A stretch of DNA of 64,000 bases from assembly GCA_000349905.1 (NCBI GenBank), contig KB722740.1, positions 29,318-93,317 of the forward strand, given 5' to 3'. The notes beneath the pieces were generated by a model. It saw only the letters and a list, made by a program, of their open reading frames with translations, did not search any database and was not told the DNA's origin. Below are positions 1 to 11,751 of the stretch, in pieces. The stretch is from Volvariella volvacea V23 (lineage: Eukaryota; Basidiomycota; Agaricomycetes; Agaricales; Pluteaceae). The translations under genes and the position numbers were made by a program. How positions within the stretch are numbered: the stretch's first letter is position 1; every line of letters begins with the position of its first letter.

Positions 1-646
1 CCGATAGTCCGAAAGCACACTAGCTGAAAATGACGATTACTCATCGTCGTAACAATTAGTCAATGCACTACAAACACTAACAAATACATACATACAACCT
101 TCATGTATATAAGGCTTGTATCTCTGGGTTTTGCTCCCCAGATTAATCAATTTGTCTCTTAGACTGGAACTATCACCATCTGAGTACGCTCAATCCTAGT
201 AAGGTGACTCTTCTTCTGCAAGATCCCTTGTTGGTTGGTTGTCCTGTAACAGCTAGGTACTATATAGTATTAAAAATAAGGTTCTACCAGAATGTATTTA
301 AGTAGGACCATCTGAGGCATTGCTCCTCAGATTGAATAACATCTCTTACTGCTCTCCAGTCACTTCTGAGACTCTCCCACTTCGACTCCCCTGCTCTAAA
401 CAAGTACAAACAAGGGTAAGTCTTAGATTTGTGATAGTCACACTTTCCATAATGAACCCAGACTCAGGTGTGCCACCTGCACTAGATTTCTATCTCATGT
501 TGTCATTGTTGCCAAACCTTCACTACTTCTCACTAGAGAATGTGCCTTCCAAATGCACTGAAACTGCTCCATACAGTAATTTTTTGACACAGATTTCCCT
601 ATCATCTCTGGTGTCTCTCAAAATATCAGGAGATCCAGAGGGAGAG

Positions 647-1496
647 TGTCAGCGACCGCGTCAAGCGCTCGCGTGACTGGGATCAGAAATATAAAGAATA
701 GAATAAAAGATAATAAATAGAGAGGGAATAAGATATCATAAAGGTCGTAAAGGTCGTAGGCGTCGTGAGGGTTGTGAAGGTCATGAAGATCGTAAAAGGG
801 AATAATATGTCTAATGGGCTCTACCCCACGCATGGAGGGACAGGCGTCAAGCCACCCGTATGAGAAGCAGACGAGCGGCCGACGGATGCACGCGAAGCAT
901 CTCACTCCATCGACCGGGTAAATAGAATTATATATCGACGAACTACTTACCACCATGAGTACTCGTATCGTAACGAGTTCATATCTTGATCGCCGGAGTG
1001 AAGGTACTGGAGATATCGCCTACGCAGCTCGACGAGGGCAGGGGAGACCAGATCTAGACTGGGGAGCTACTTGCCAGGTAGCTCCAGTATATATATCTAT
1101 CTAATACATGTGCACAGACCATTGTGCTAATACTCGCGTCATGATGGTGCGATATGGCATCATCAGCGGACACTTCTCTATATACGTCCTAGGGTTCTAT
1201 CATATGACCTCCCTCAGCAGTTCGCCTGCCGGTTTGTTCCTTTTTGGAGGTGGTCGCCCTATGGGGATGTATCTAGATGTAAAAGCTGTGGTACGCTACG
1301 TATGTAATCGATATCTAATCTATACTACTGGATCTGGGAAGATAAGGAATGTGATATAAATAAAAGGTAATCTAAGCGCTACTTGAGCGCTAGTATCTAG
1401 GCGCTACTGGATGAGCGCTTGAGGGAATATAAATAAATGTGAAATATAAATATTGAAAAGGCGCTTTAGGGCACTAGTGGATGTCAATTCCTGACA
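647..1496. mobile_element. 850-bp non-autonomous inverted-repeat element (MITE-like)
   Basis: The element starts TGTCAG and ends CTGACA, a 6-bp perfect inverted terminal repeat, and is flanked by GAGAG at 642-646 and 1497-1501 (target-site duplication; the direct repeat can be read as 7 bp, GAGAGTG). Removing it restores the host reading frame. It has no transposase ORF. Subterminal regions contain repeated AGCGC/GCGCT palindromic motifs, one near the left end (about 664) and several at 1370-1470, plus a short tandem repeat. Superfamily is not assignable from such short termini. Confidence 0.6.
741..794 (+). repeat. six degenerate 9-bp tandem units
   Basis: Six consecutive 9-mers related to AAGGTCGTA lie inside the inserted element; the first two are identical and the others differ at one to four positions. 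This is probably a subterminal repeat of the element. Confidence 0.7.
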
Positions 1497-2659
1497 GAGA
1501 GTGCACCCACTTCCTCACTTACTTGGACTCCCCACATTTGGCAAAGATGTCAATATCACTCTCCCAAGGCTCATTATCATTGTTGCCAATACTTTGTGTA
1601 GCATTGGCCAATACCCTCCATAATACTGCCATTCTCAAGGCTTCCACTACACTTTGAACTGTGGGCCATGGCTGGCACCTGGCATATCCAAGTCTGGAAT
1701 TAAGTCTACTAGAAATATAGTAAGTTGTATATTATTCTACACCACATGACCTTCTAGTACATTCCATTCCTTGCACACAGACCACACTCTCTAGGTATAT
1801 AAACCACTTCTTCATGTTGTCCTGTTCTTCAGACTTGATATTCTCAGTCTTTGAGACAGGTAAGCTTGCATTGTATGAGTAGTATAAGTACATTAATCTC
1901 AGTCTTTGGGACAGACTCTGATTGATCATTGGGTCATATTGTTTATTGATATCCTTGATCACTTATCACTTGAGTTATCATTATATCCTTGGCAATACCT
2001 ATAATGACACTTGATGTTTGGAGATTTTTTGGAGTGCCATTTCCTCCCAGGATTGTTTGGAACTTCCTTCAGCAATCCCAGTGCTTTCTAGTCTTTAGGA
2101 GTTGACACTCTTGGGACCCTCATTATGCTCCACCTTCCTCCACACCACCTCTTTGTGTCTTTGTGGTAATGAAGATCTGCCATTGGGGAATTGCATACAC
2201 TTTAGCCCAAGTACACCACCTGCCTGTGTCTTTTGTCAAGAGTTTGAAGTGTCCTTTCATGCACTGCATATCATTAAATTCGGCCTTCTCGTGGCCAGAG
2301 ATATTGACCAGGCCTTGTTATCAAGATTACTTACACATCAAAATAACAGTGGTCAACCCCTAAAGGTTACTATTGATTGTATGTTGTTTTGTTCAGGGGA
2401 TCAGCTTCAAATGGTGCACCTGGCCAAAATGTGTAATGTGACTCATTGTATCGAGGATATGTTTTTGCATAGCAGAATTTAAACTCATCTGTGCTTAACA
2501 ATATAACAGTTGTAGTATTTGGTTGTTTGCCTGTAATGTATTTCCAAATTTATTTCTCATTCTCTTTCCATCAATTTGAATCAAAAGAGCCTTATAAGTT
2601 TGTCAAATTATCTAGCACAGCTAGTACTATTCCCATCATGCCATGTCTAATCAGTGCAA

Positions 2660-5600
2660 CTAGATACCAAGGTGAATAAATGGAACCCATCTGTGATACG
2701 GCAGACCCAATTGAATTAATTTTTGGACAGCAAGCTGAACAGCCTCTGCAGACTTTGCCACATCAAACGTGCCCTCCTTGTTTATTTCTTCATACACGAT
2801 CCGTGTAACCAGTGGTGCATCAACATCTGCGATACTCCAAAGGGTTCCTATCACCCCACAAAAGCCGGCGGCCATAAAGCCTCCAGCGAGATGCATCGAC
2901 TCATTTGACAAGCTTTCCTCTCCCATCGCGGTTTGACAAGCAGACAAAAAGGCGAACTGTGCATTGGGGTTGTGCACCTCGATCACCTTCTCAAGCTGAA
3001 GCGTGCCATCATGTAAGAGAAAGCCGCTCTCTAGTGGCCTCTGTAAAGTTTGTTTTCCGTGACATGACAAGTGAACCCAAGATGCGTCCTTGACATGGTC
3101 AAGAACGACATCAACCTTCGCCTCCGAATTGCTGATTTGCTGAAAACTGTGTGAACCGTTCTCGAAGATACTCCTTATGATGGCTAATTCTTCGCGAACG
3201 GCCGGAAGTGGAAGTCCAAGTCCCCCTGGACTGTCTGACATTCCAACAGCTACGAATCGGCATTCCCTGCTATCTGGTATTTTAGCCTTCTTAAACCTTG
3301 CTTGATTCAATATATCCAAAGTTGGTGTATAGGAGGGAATGTAGGGTCCATGTGGTGCAGTTGCATGAAGCGGCAAATATGTGAATGGCCCAGATGGACA
3401 CCACCAAATTCTCCCAGAATTGACATCATTCTGCAAAAAATGTGTGAGCCTCCAAATCGTAGCTGAAATAGCACCTGAAAACGTGCCTTTCTTAGCATGT
3501 TAAATACTGGCTCTGTGACCTCCGTTCTAAGCCAGTCCAGTACTTCCTTAAAGAGCCGATCTGGCAAGTCGATCTGTCTCTTCGAAAGTCGCCCCGCCCT
3601 GTCCACTTCATGGGGGTAACGCGATTCAATTTGAACTTCTCTCAGTCCCAACTTCAGCTTCTTCAGCTGCTCTTGTGCCTTCGACCAATGTGCTCCAGGT
3701 AAAGCAACATATTTGATAGTCATTGGGGACACGAGAATGATTGCATGACTGCTTATTTCTCTGCAGATCAAAATGATTATCGGGCCCTCCCGAGCAGCTA
3801 TAGCTAAATCTTTAAAGCGAGTGGGCCTGCTAAACCTTCCAAGTCCTGGTAGTTCCCGTATCTCTTGCAGTAGGGCCTTCCGCCGAAGTGCAATGGAGTG
3901 AGTTAGGTCGAATGAATGGGTAAGAGTTCTAGCTTGAGGCGACGAGTAAGCTAGTTGTGCCGAGACGGTACGGAGTTCATGTGCTAAGCCAGGGTGTTGC
4001 TGTTCAAGCTCACTCGTTTCATTCTTTAGTTCGAACAACTGGTGAAAAGTAATTGCAAGGCCTTGTTGAGAAAATTCGACTGCTAGGTCAGGTCGTCCAT
4101 ATCCTAATGCACATAAAACTCCCATAGTCATTATTTTTTGAACGTCGTGGGTCCCTAACATATCAAGACGAGTCTTCATTGAATGTCCAATCCAGAGGAC
4201 TTCGGGTAGCTTCTCAAAGGCAAGGACGTGTGCAGTTAAGCTATCTTTCAACCCCAGCCAATAAGTAACCGTCGCCCAACGGCACGCTGCCTTCCAGGAG
4301 CTGATTGGTTCAATGACCGGCGCTATTGCAGCCTGTGACGTGTAGTAGAGCGCGCAGTATAGGTCCTCGACATCTAATGTTGCCTGATACAATTTATGAT
4401 AGGCTTCACCCAGCTGGTGCTTGCATGTGAGCGAGGATGCTTGGTCATCATCTGCGAGTAGTGCTTTGTGATGATTTTCGATGGCCATGTCTAGATATTG
4501 TTTGTCCTCCAGGTTTTCGTAATGTAAGAGGTAGCACTTGGCAAGTAGTGTGAGCCTGTTCCCTATTAAATGATGTCCCTGTGGTGTTGATAATATGCAC
4601 GCCTCAATGCATTGCCGGCTCTTGTGAAGGTATTCTACCTGACCAGTACTATGAAATACATCCAGGTAATTCACCGACAGGGTGTGGTTGTAGGTTGCCA
4701 GATTAAGCTCGCCCTGCGCAAGTGCTACGGCCTTTTCGTTCAGTTCCGTCGCTCTGTGGAGGTCTTGAAGATTCTTGGAGCTACGGTACCTATCACTATA
4801 CGAGGCCGCAAGGCCTTGGAGAATTGTCGGGTACGCAGGATCGTCCCTGGGTGCTAACGCTGCCGCCGTTTCTGCTAGTCCGATCGCCCGACCCAAATCC
4901 TCCTGGTTGCCAAAGACTCTGAACCTCTCCGTATAGGACTTGGATAGAGTGTGCAGCCGTTCTGGAATATCAGGGTGATCATGTGGACAGTCTTCGAGTG
5001 AGAGTTTGCTGAAGTTGATAGCTTTCTCTAAATCCTGTATATCTCCGAGGCGTGAATAACGAGCGTCATAAAATACGGAGAGCTTCTGTTGCCAGTTGCG
5101 TAACAACGGGTAGTCATGGGGCACTGCCTCAACCGCAGACGTCAAGAGCTTAAGGCCGGAGGCAAGGTGGTCCGCATTATTGCTAATAAGGAACATCTCA
5201 TAATGCAATACGGCGAGACTTTGCGCAATGAGAGGTATCCTCGGATCATCTAGTGGTGAAACGAATAAGGACTTAATTCCGAGTTGGAGCGCCTTTTCAA
5301 GATCGTTGCGAACATTCGTGATTCTGTATCGAATTCCGTAAGCGGCGGAAATCCCGTGCAACATTTCCGCCATCTTAGGGTGCTGCATATCAATAGAGGA
5401 TATAGCTAGGGAAATAAGCTTAATGGATGTGTTAATGTCATCTTGGTTGCCTAATCGACGACAGCGATCGGTGAGAGAGACAGCCAAGCTGTGTTGCAAA
5501 ATTGGTAGGTTTGGGTTCTGGGGAGACGAGGCCTTCAGCGCTTCGGACTTGTGTTCGATTGCGGTCTGGAGGTCCTCCATGTTTCCAAAGCGGCGAAAGC

Positions 5601-6119
5601 GCTCAGCGTAGCAAAATCCCAAATGTCGCAACGCCATTAATCGACCTGGATGATCAAGAGGAGTTGCCGAGACACATGCATTCCCTAGATCCAACGACTG
5701 CTGCAGGTCTTCAACATTTCCAAGCTGTTGGAAGCGGCTGAGATACGCGAGACTAAGATCTTGCTGCCATTGCGGAGGAGTGGGGTCATTTGCACAACCC
5801 TCGACTGCTCTCTTCAAATTGTAGAGTGCCTTTTCCAAGTCGTCAAGGTTGCCGGAACGCTGGTAGCGATCGCCATAGGCTGTTCCGAGCTCATACTTCC
5901 ATCTGAGGTTATTAGGATGATCTGGAGGTGCTTGGGACAATGTAGCTTCAATAGCCTGTATTGGGTCGTCTAATCCATATACGCCAGAAAGGGGTTGTGA
6001 GTCGGTTTGAAAGTCTTGCAGATCCTGGTAACTGGAATGAGCGATTGTGCAATACGGGTATTACCACTAACCAATCGAGTGTCGGGAGGATCCTTGTTGT
6101 CACACTCGCGGTCGCTCAT
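2660..6119 (-). CDS. TPR-repeat CHAT-domain protease-like protein
   Basis: Three exons (6119-6072, 6024-3475, 3430-2660) join in frame to 1122 residues; introns are 47 and 44 nt. Residues ~30-500 are degenerate TPR-like repeats of about 50 residues, each with a pattern like RYxxxGNxxDLxxAI and a DHP turn. A helical linker follows, then a C-terminal CHAT domain (caspase/separase clan) with the expected dyad: His ~990 in LSCHG and Cys ~1031 in LSACQT. The start chosen is the ATG at 6119, whose short exon splices through a GTTAGT donor; an in-frame upstream ATG at 6197 is an alternative. CHAT proteins are cysteine peptidases activated through repeat or partner domains. In Agaricomycetes this TPR-CHAT family is large and its substrates are unknown. 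A self/non-self or cell-death role is inference only. The gene looks intact. Confidence 0.88.
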
Positions 6120-6318
6120 AGCTGAGAATATGTGATTGATAGGTGAACAGCGACGGGGGAAAGCAATTGGGCAGATAGGCCTTGGAGACCTAGACAATAA
6201 TATTCGGATAGAGTGACGATCTCATCACCTGCATACCCGAGTCAGAGATGTGTAGCTGACGATTCAGGGATCAATTTAAACCAGATATGGCAACACCATT
6301 AATACATAAAAGGGCTTA

Positions 6319-8478
6319 TTAGTCAAATTCTCGCTTGGACAGCTCAAACAAACGCTTCATCACATCCTTCGAATCCTCCCTTATACCATCGTGAACAAGT
6401 TGGTTCGTAATGTACTGCTCCGTATTTCCTATTTTCCGGGCCGTCTCTTGGGCTAAGTCAAAGTCAACATACCTGTATAATACTGAGAATAAGCTCAAAG
6501 AATATTAGTTTGCACCATTGAACAGTGCGTACATATCGTTAAAGTAGCTGGTCATTCGGGTTCAGTCTCAGTCTTCAAGTCTAAATTCGTAGACTTACGT
6601 GACAGCAGAGACTTTGATGGTATTCTTTGCTAATTGGTTGAGGTCATAAAGGCGCGGCCAAGACGTCTTCTTTGCCAAAACCTCTGCAGCTCCTTTCCAC
6701 GGCCGCAGGTTAGCATAGTCATCAAACATATCTGGCAGAATCTGAAGAGATTATGAGCAGTGTCACTGATATTGATAAAGGTGGGAGACACCATTTCGCC
6801 CGTAAAGTGTAACGGTTCTGTGTCTGCCATGTTCTTGATGTGTGACCAAGAAAAACATGGGTAATCTGCTAAGGTCCTAGCCGCTGACCAATTAGAAGGA
6901 TTGCTACCAAACAAAATGGTCAGAAGTCAATGATATCTGTATAGTCGAGAGGTATACCCTTGACAGTATATTGATTCGTGAAGAATTACATATATTGGAT
7001 TCCCGTCAAACCCTTGGTGAGCCACGATTATTTGCAAGGTTTTGTACGAGATTTTCCCATACATGGCAAGGTCACTAGACGCACGAAATACAAGCTCTGC
7101 AAAGCCAGTAAGTTCTCTATTGGCTGCGAGGACGGGTTACTTGCGGTGAACGCCATCAATACCGCCTAGACAGATATCATACTTCAGCCGAATGCATAGA
7201 GTCATGGATTACATACCATGCATCCCAAAGTCCAAGCCTAACTGTTGCCACTGAGTCGGAGTCAATCTTCCGCCATTTGAGACCCTAACATCGTTTGATT
7301 CCAAAAAAGAAACAATCTCCCGCACCTAGACAAAGGTATGAACAAAAAATCCTCTTGTATTCAGTATATATACCCGTTTGACGTCCTGGGGGTACTTTTC
7401 ATAGTATGCTCTATTGCGCTTGAGAACACGCTCTATCAAAAGGTTAGCAACATTCGTGTTGAGTACTCGAATCGCTCACTGATTAAGGCAGCATACACAA
7501 TATCTGGATCATCGACAAGGGGGGCAAGTCCCCCAGTCAAGAGTACTTCCTTAATTCCCTCACTAAAGAATGAGAGGTACGTGATCGCACAGAACCCTCC
7601 AAAGCTTTGTCCCATCAAGGTCCATTTTCGGGATTCGGGGTCCTCCGCCTCGCCCAACAGCGACAGGCGAATAATTTCGCAATCTCTGACTAGATACAAT
7701 CAGCTGGCGCTGGTCAGTGAGCATCCAGGTCCTGGGGCGTACCAATGCTATCTGCACGAAAATAACTAAGATATTCTGCAATCTCTTCATCCGTTTTGAC
7801 TGATGCAGGAAGGGTATCCGGGGAAAGAGGGGTGCTGAGCCCAGTTCCCCTTTGATCTACCCATAGCGTCTATTAGGTCGCCAGCTCAATTGCGGATTAA
7901 GGGTAGCAGTTTATGAGCAACACGAACTCTGTATCCTTTCTCGTGGATCTGATTGGACCCGATAAATGAGTGACGGATCAAGCGCGATCGTGGGGTAAGT
8001 TGGGGATTACCTCTCCAGCATATCCTGAGTTCCTCTGAAGGCCGATTTCGAAACCAGGGCCGCCTATTTGACATTGATTTCTTGTCATTTTCTCAAGCAG
8101 CATAGGGGTACAAACCCTGAAGGTAAACCACTGGATGCAGTAATCAGGTCGCAATGAACGGACGGTGTGGAAGACATTCAATGTTGCTTACAGAAGGGTA
8201 ACTTTCCCTCTTCTTCAATTGTCTTCGCTTTAGAGAGAGGGATCAACTCCCTGGCAAATACCTTGATCTTAGTGCTTTGTGAGTTATTATGATCGAGAGG
8301 AACATCGAAGAAATGCTCCAAGACTTTCAGCCCTCCTAATCACTCCAAATCATGAGCATGGTAACATCCCAGAATCCGTCAACACCACAACTTTGGTAAG
8401 TACGAGTTATCCATACTATCGGATACCCAAGCTTGAACACTTGCCTTTGATTGTGTATGTCTCTGGCTCTGTTGCCAT
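6319..8478 (-). CDS. proline iminopeptidase-like alpha/beta hydrolase (peptidase S33)
   Basis: Multi-exon gene. The first exon starts MATEPETYTI at 8478 and splices (GTATCC donor) to a segment containing EHFFDVPLDH. Later parts show the glycine-rich oxyanion region (GGPGFE), WVDQRGTGLSTP, the nucleophile elbow GQSFGG near 7600, and a C-terminal His in LVHDGIRED; the last residues are KREFD before a stop at 6319. One checked intron lies between FTGEM and ILPDMFDDYANL, another within DSIVRDCEII. The order of motifs matches S33 proline iminopeptidases, which remove N-terminal proline from peptides in the cytosol. All three parts of the Ser-Asp-His machinery appear present; the exact catalytic Asp was not fixed. 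Some internal exon ends around 6900-7330 are approximate. Confidence 0.85.
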
Positions 8479-8579
8479 ACTGTTAAATACGTGATTAAGT
8501 GACCGAATAGTGAACGGCTCAAGCCATTGGCCCCATCTCGGGCCGCCGGGCCGGCTTCAATTTAACGCAATGGTGACAT

Positions 8580-9838
8580 TTTCAAGTTGCAGGTCATCTC
8601 AACCTCCGCTTAAGCCCGGCAAGAGAAAAACGCCCTCCATCATGGCTAGCTACTTTGAGTGGCTAGAACTCAACCCTAAAGCATTCACGTTTCAAGGAGC
8701 CCCCCCCAGTATTTCCGGGTAAGTGTTTCTCCTTTCTAACGGTCTAGTATATAGCGTGTTTTCCCCATCTCTCTTACGGATTACGATCTGACATATTATG
8801 TATGATACGTAGTTTCTCTCCTTGTCTCTAGTCTTTTTCCTTCTTTGGATACGACAAAATAGGTTTCATTCTCTACGATCTCAAACTCAACGCGAACGGA
8901 TTAGCCATCGTCGATACGATAGTTACAATTACATACCTTCGGGGGGCCCGTCCTTAGCTACAGCCTTTAATAGATTTAAAAAAAAAAAAAGGTCATCTCA
9001 ACCTCAGCTCCCCACGCTCAGACTATCGCAAACTAGAACGATGCATAAAATAACTAAGGACGCAGTTAAGCTCTGGACTCCGTTCCGAGGGCGTGATGAC
9101 CCATTCAAGACCTCATTAAATTGTGGACGCTACATAGCTTGGATTAAGTCGCCCATGAGCTCCCCGGGTAGTTCACTTGCCTTCAAGAACGCCGACAACT
9201 TTCAAACTACCGGTGCCATAGAAGTGCGCTCAAGGTTGTTGGATGATCGTGATATAATTACAACTACGCTTTTATTCATTAAAGAATCTAACCCAGGCTT
9301 CATCCTCACTAGTATTTTTAATCGATTGTCAACCCAGAAGCTCTAGCTGCGTTCCCAACGCCGGATATCATGGAAACCTATCAAGCTTGCGTTGTGCTGT
9401 GCATGTTATACTTCAAATTTCCCCTAGAGCTTATGACCGAAACATTCACTCACCGCATCGCCACCGCAAACGCCACCGGAAGTAAGCACTTCTAACCTCG
9501 GATTCTGTCACGTCCGACAGCAGACAGCCAAAGTCATAAACCCAAAGAATGCGATAGCAAAAATCGGAAACCTCGGTTGTGGACTACAGAAGCCGACCCT
9601 TGGATTGGTCCGACTCCAACTCGTCCACTTCTTGCAAGCCGGTTTGAAACCTTTCTTGGAGCTGAGAGCCAAGATTCAGAGAACCCTTACATGTTGTGAT
9701 ATACGCGTGAAACTACTACCGCAAATGGTGAGGACGAGTTTTATTGAGAAGCTGGGTATTTGGGAGGGCATCTATGATACATTTTTAGGGCTACTTGGAG
9801 CAGGTATTACAGATCGACAGAGGAGACAGGAGAAATAG
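8580..9838 (+). pseudogene. decayed gene of unknown family
   Basis: Several plus-strand open stretches in different frames read like pieces of one helical-repeat protein: ASYFEWLELNPKAFTF near 8650, KIGFILYDLKLNANG near 8860, LLDDRDIITTTLLFI near 9240, FPTPDIMETYQACVVL near 9370, and LGIWEGIYDTFLGLLG near 9760. They cannot be joined into one clean frame with ordinary introns, a poly-A run interrupts the middle (~8980-8992), and no start is convincing. I do not recognise the family. The compositional quality of the pieces is better than random intergenic translation, which is why I call a relic rather than nothing. Confidence 0.35.
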
Positions 9839-11751
9839 CAAGCAGAGAACAGTTGGGATAGGAGATGAGCAGAGTTCGAGAGTCGGAAGTCAGGGAGTGC
9901 GATGAAGGTCGATTGATAGCGAGATGAGCATAGGGGAAAGGAGGCAAAAGAACTAAGTATTCACACAAGAAAAGACGAGAAGTCCTTGGCAGAAAAGATA
10001 CAAAATGGGGATACGCAGAGCAGAAGATTAAGTGAAAGGGTCGAGAAGGAGATGTGAATTGGGGGGAGGGGTCTAGGCATTTTTGAAGAGCGTTGAGTCG
10101 GACAATATGGATTGTGGCAGCACAATTGTGAGAGAAGGAGGTTAGGGAAGGGAAGAGTAATGCGTGGTGTGGTGAGGAACCAGGGGACGGATCAGAAGAG
10201 AGCCACAGGGAAGGAGGTGTCAACGGATAGACATGAACGATGGAAGTCGAAAGAAGGAAGGCAGGGAGGAGGTACAGCTTGACGTCGCCTTGAGATGATG
10301 AGCGTGTACTCGATAGGGTGTATGGGTATAGGTAGCCCAGGATTCAGGTGAAGAGGCCAAGAACCCTGAGCCACGATAGGATTGCTGGGATCTGCAGAAA
10401 GATGAAGAGCGAGCCGGTCGGAGATCTTGAAGCGGTTTCGAGGCCCAAATTTGAAGCGCTAAATTGAGTGGAGGCGGCGCAGGTCGATGATGGGTCTAGG
10501 ACAGGGACCAAGACAGAATATGGCAGGGGTGGAGAGGTACGAAAAAAACTAAACGGAACTTTGAGCTTAAACTGCGAAAGCAAAATAAGAGTGACGGTAT
10601 AGGCACGCACAACACACATGAAACGACAGAAAATGACACAAAAATGTCCGAATTGAACTAACGATGACAAGAAAGCGCAAACGCCGTAGGATCATTTCAT
10701 CAAACGAGGTTTAATATGGCAAGAAACAGGTCGATGCGGGAGGGCAGTGGGATGAAGGCACACATACTAGTGCATATTGCGGAAACGACGTTACGAGAGG
10801 GGAACGGAAACAGTCAACGGTACGTAAGGTAGTAGGTAGAGGGCTGAGGGGTACATACAGTCAAGGAGTCGGAGGCTTTCAGCAATAAGTACTAGAAAAA
10901 GGGGAATTACGCAGCGTAGTACTAAGCGACATTTTGTACGTATGTATGCGAGAGGAAGCTGGAACATGAATGAAGGGGATTAAAAAGCCGAGGCGTAACT
11001 GTACTGTACGCGGCCGTTGAAAGTTTCCGTCTTGTAACGAACTCGAGCATCAGGGGCTTTTTGCCGGCGGAGAAACTTGTACGGTTGTTCAATTGTGCTA
11101 GGCGAGTCGGATCGATGGTGTTCAAGATGGGGATCGAGGCCGAGGAGCGGTGTGTCGAGAGGACTTATGTAAAATCAATGAAGTGGAGCATGTAATGTGA
11201 CAAGATGGCGAGTTGTACAGATCAACGGAATGAGGGACGGCGGAGATCGTTCATTGTGTGCGTCTGTGTGTGCTGTGGAGCAAGGCGGGGTCATAACTTC
11301 GTGAAAGCAAGCGAGCAGAAAAATGATGGGGATATGATGCCAAAATGAGGACAGATAGAATGCCGGACGCGGAAACCTAGAGATGAGAAGCAGTGAGCCT
11401 ATTCGTCTATTGCGAACCCCGAATGAGGCGGAAACGGGAGATGAGCTTGAAGTAAAGCTGACATACCGAGGAAATGACGAGGTGACGGAGGCAACCAAAC
11501 AAGAATGAAACAATTGATGGGAAAGACGATTAAAGGAACAAGGCAAGAGTGAAAACGCGACAGCATAGCACTGGGATCATGGAGGGTGATAGGAATCGAC
11601 AAGCAACAAGAAGCAAGAACAAGAATGGATGACGGAGAGAACAAGAAGCCTCCAGGCTGAATTTTGTCACTTTGAGAGTTAAAGCTGTGGGTGGCGACTG
11701 TCGTGAGTTCTTCCTTGGCATGCATTGTCCTAAATCGGAAAACCCTGTCCG
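9839..11751. other. gene-free, strand-asymmetric purine-rich stretch
   Basis: About 1.9 kb without a supportable gene. The plus strand is rich in G and A (runs such as GGGAAAGGAGGC), so the minus strand is pyrimidine-rich. The minus-strand open frames here encode only Ser/Pro/Leu/Phe-rich sequence, typical of translating CT-rich fungal leader DNA. It lies downstream of the gene at 11752-12977 and far upstream of the iminopeptidase. Confidence 0.6.

Larger units (their letters stand above)
320..2482 (+). pseudogene. decayed F-box/LRR-like gene, split by an insertion
   Basis: The stretch around 495-645 encodes a leucine-rich segment of the kind found in basidiomycete F-box proteins (LPNLHYFSLENV, then SLVSLKISGDPEGE). 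The frame is broken at 647 by an 850-bp element. If the element and one copy of the flanking GAGAG are removed, the frame continues with CTHFLTYLDSPHLAKM and runs to a stop near 1657. Many stops follow. A further open stretch at 2102-2482 (ending near CNVTHCIEDMF) may be the old C-terminal part. No F-box itself is visible, so the family call rests on the LRR-like pattern. The gene is non-functional because of the insertion and the later stops. Confidence 0.45.

Noticed and set aside
3307..3430. Extension of the long CHAT-protein frame past 3475
   Set aside because: It reads through a 44-nt intron and misses the His/Cys dyad; the spliced version restores the CHAT domain.
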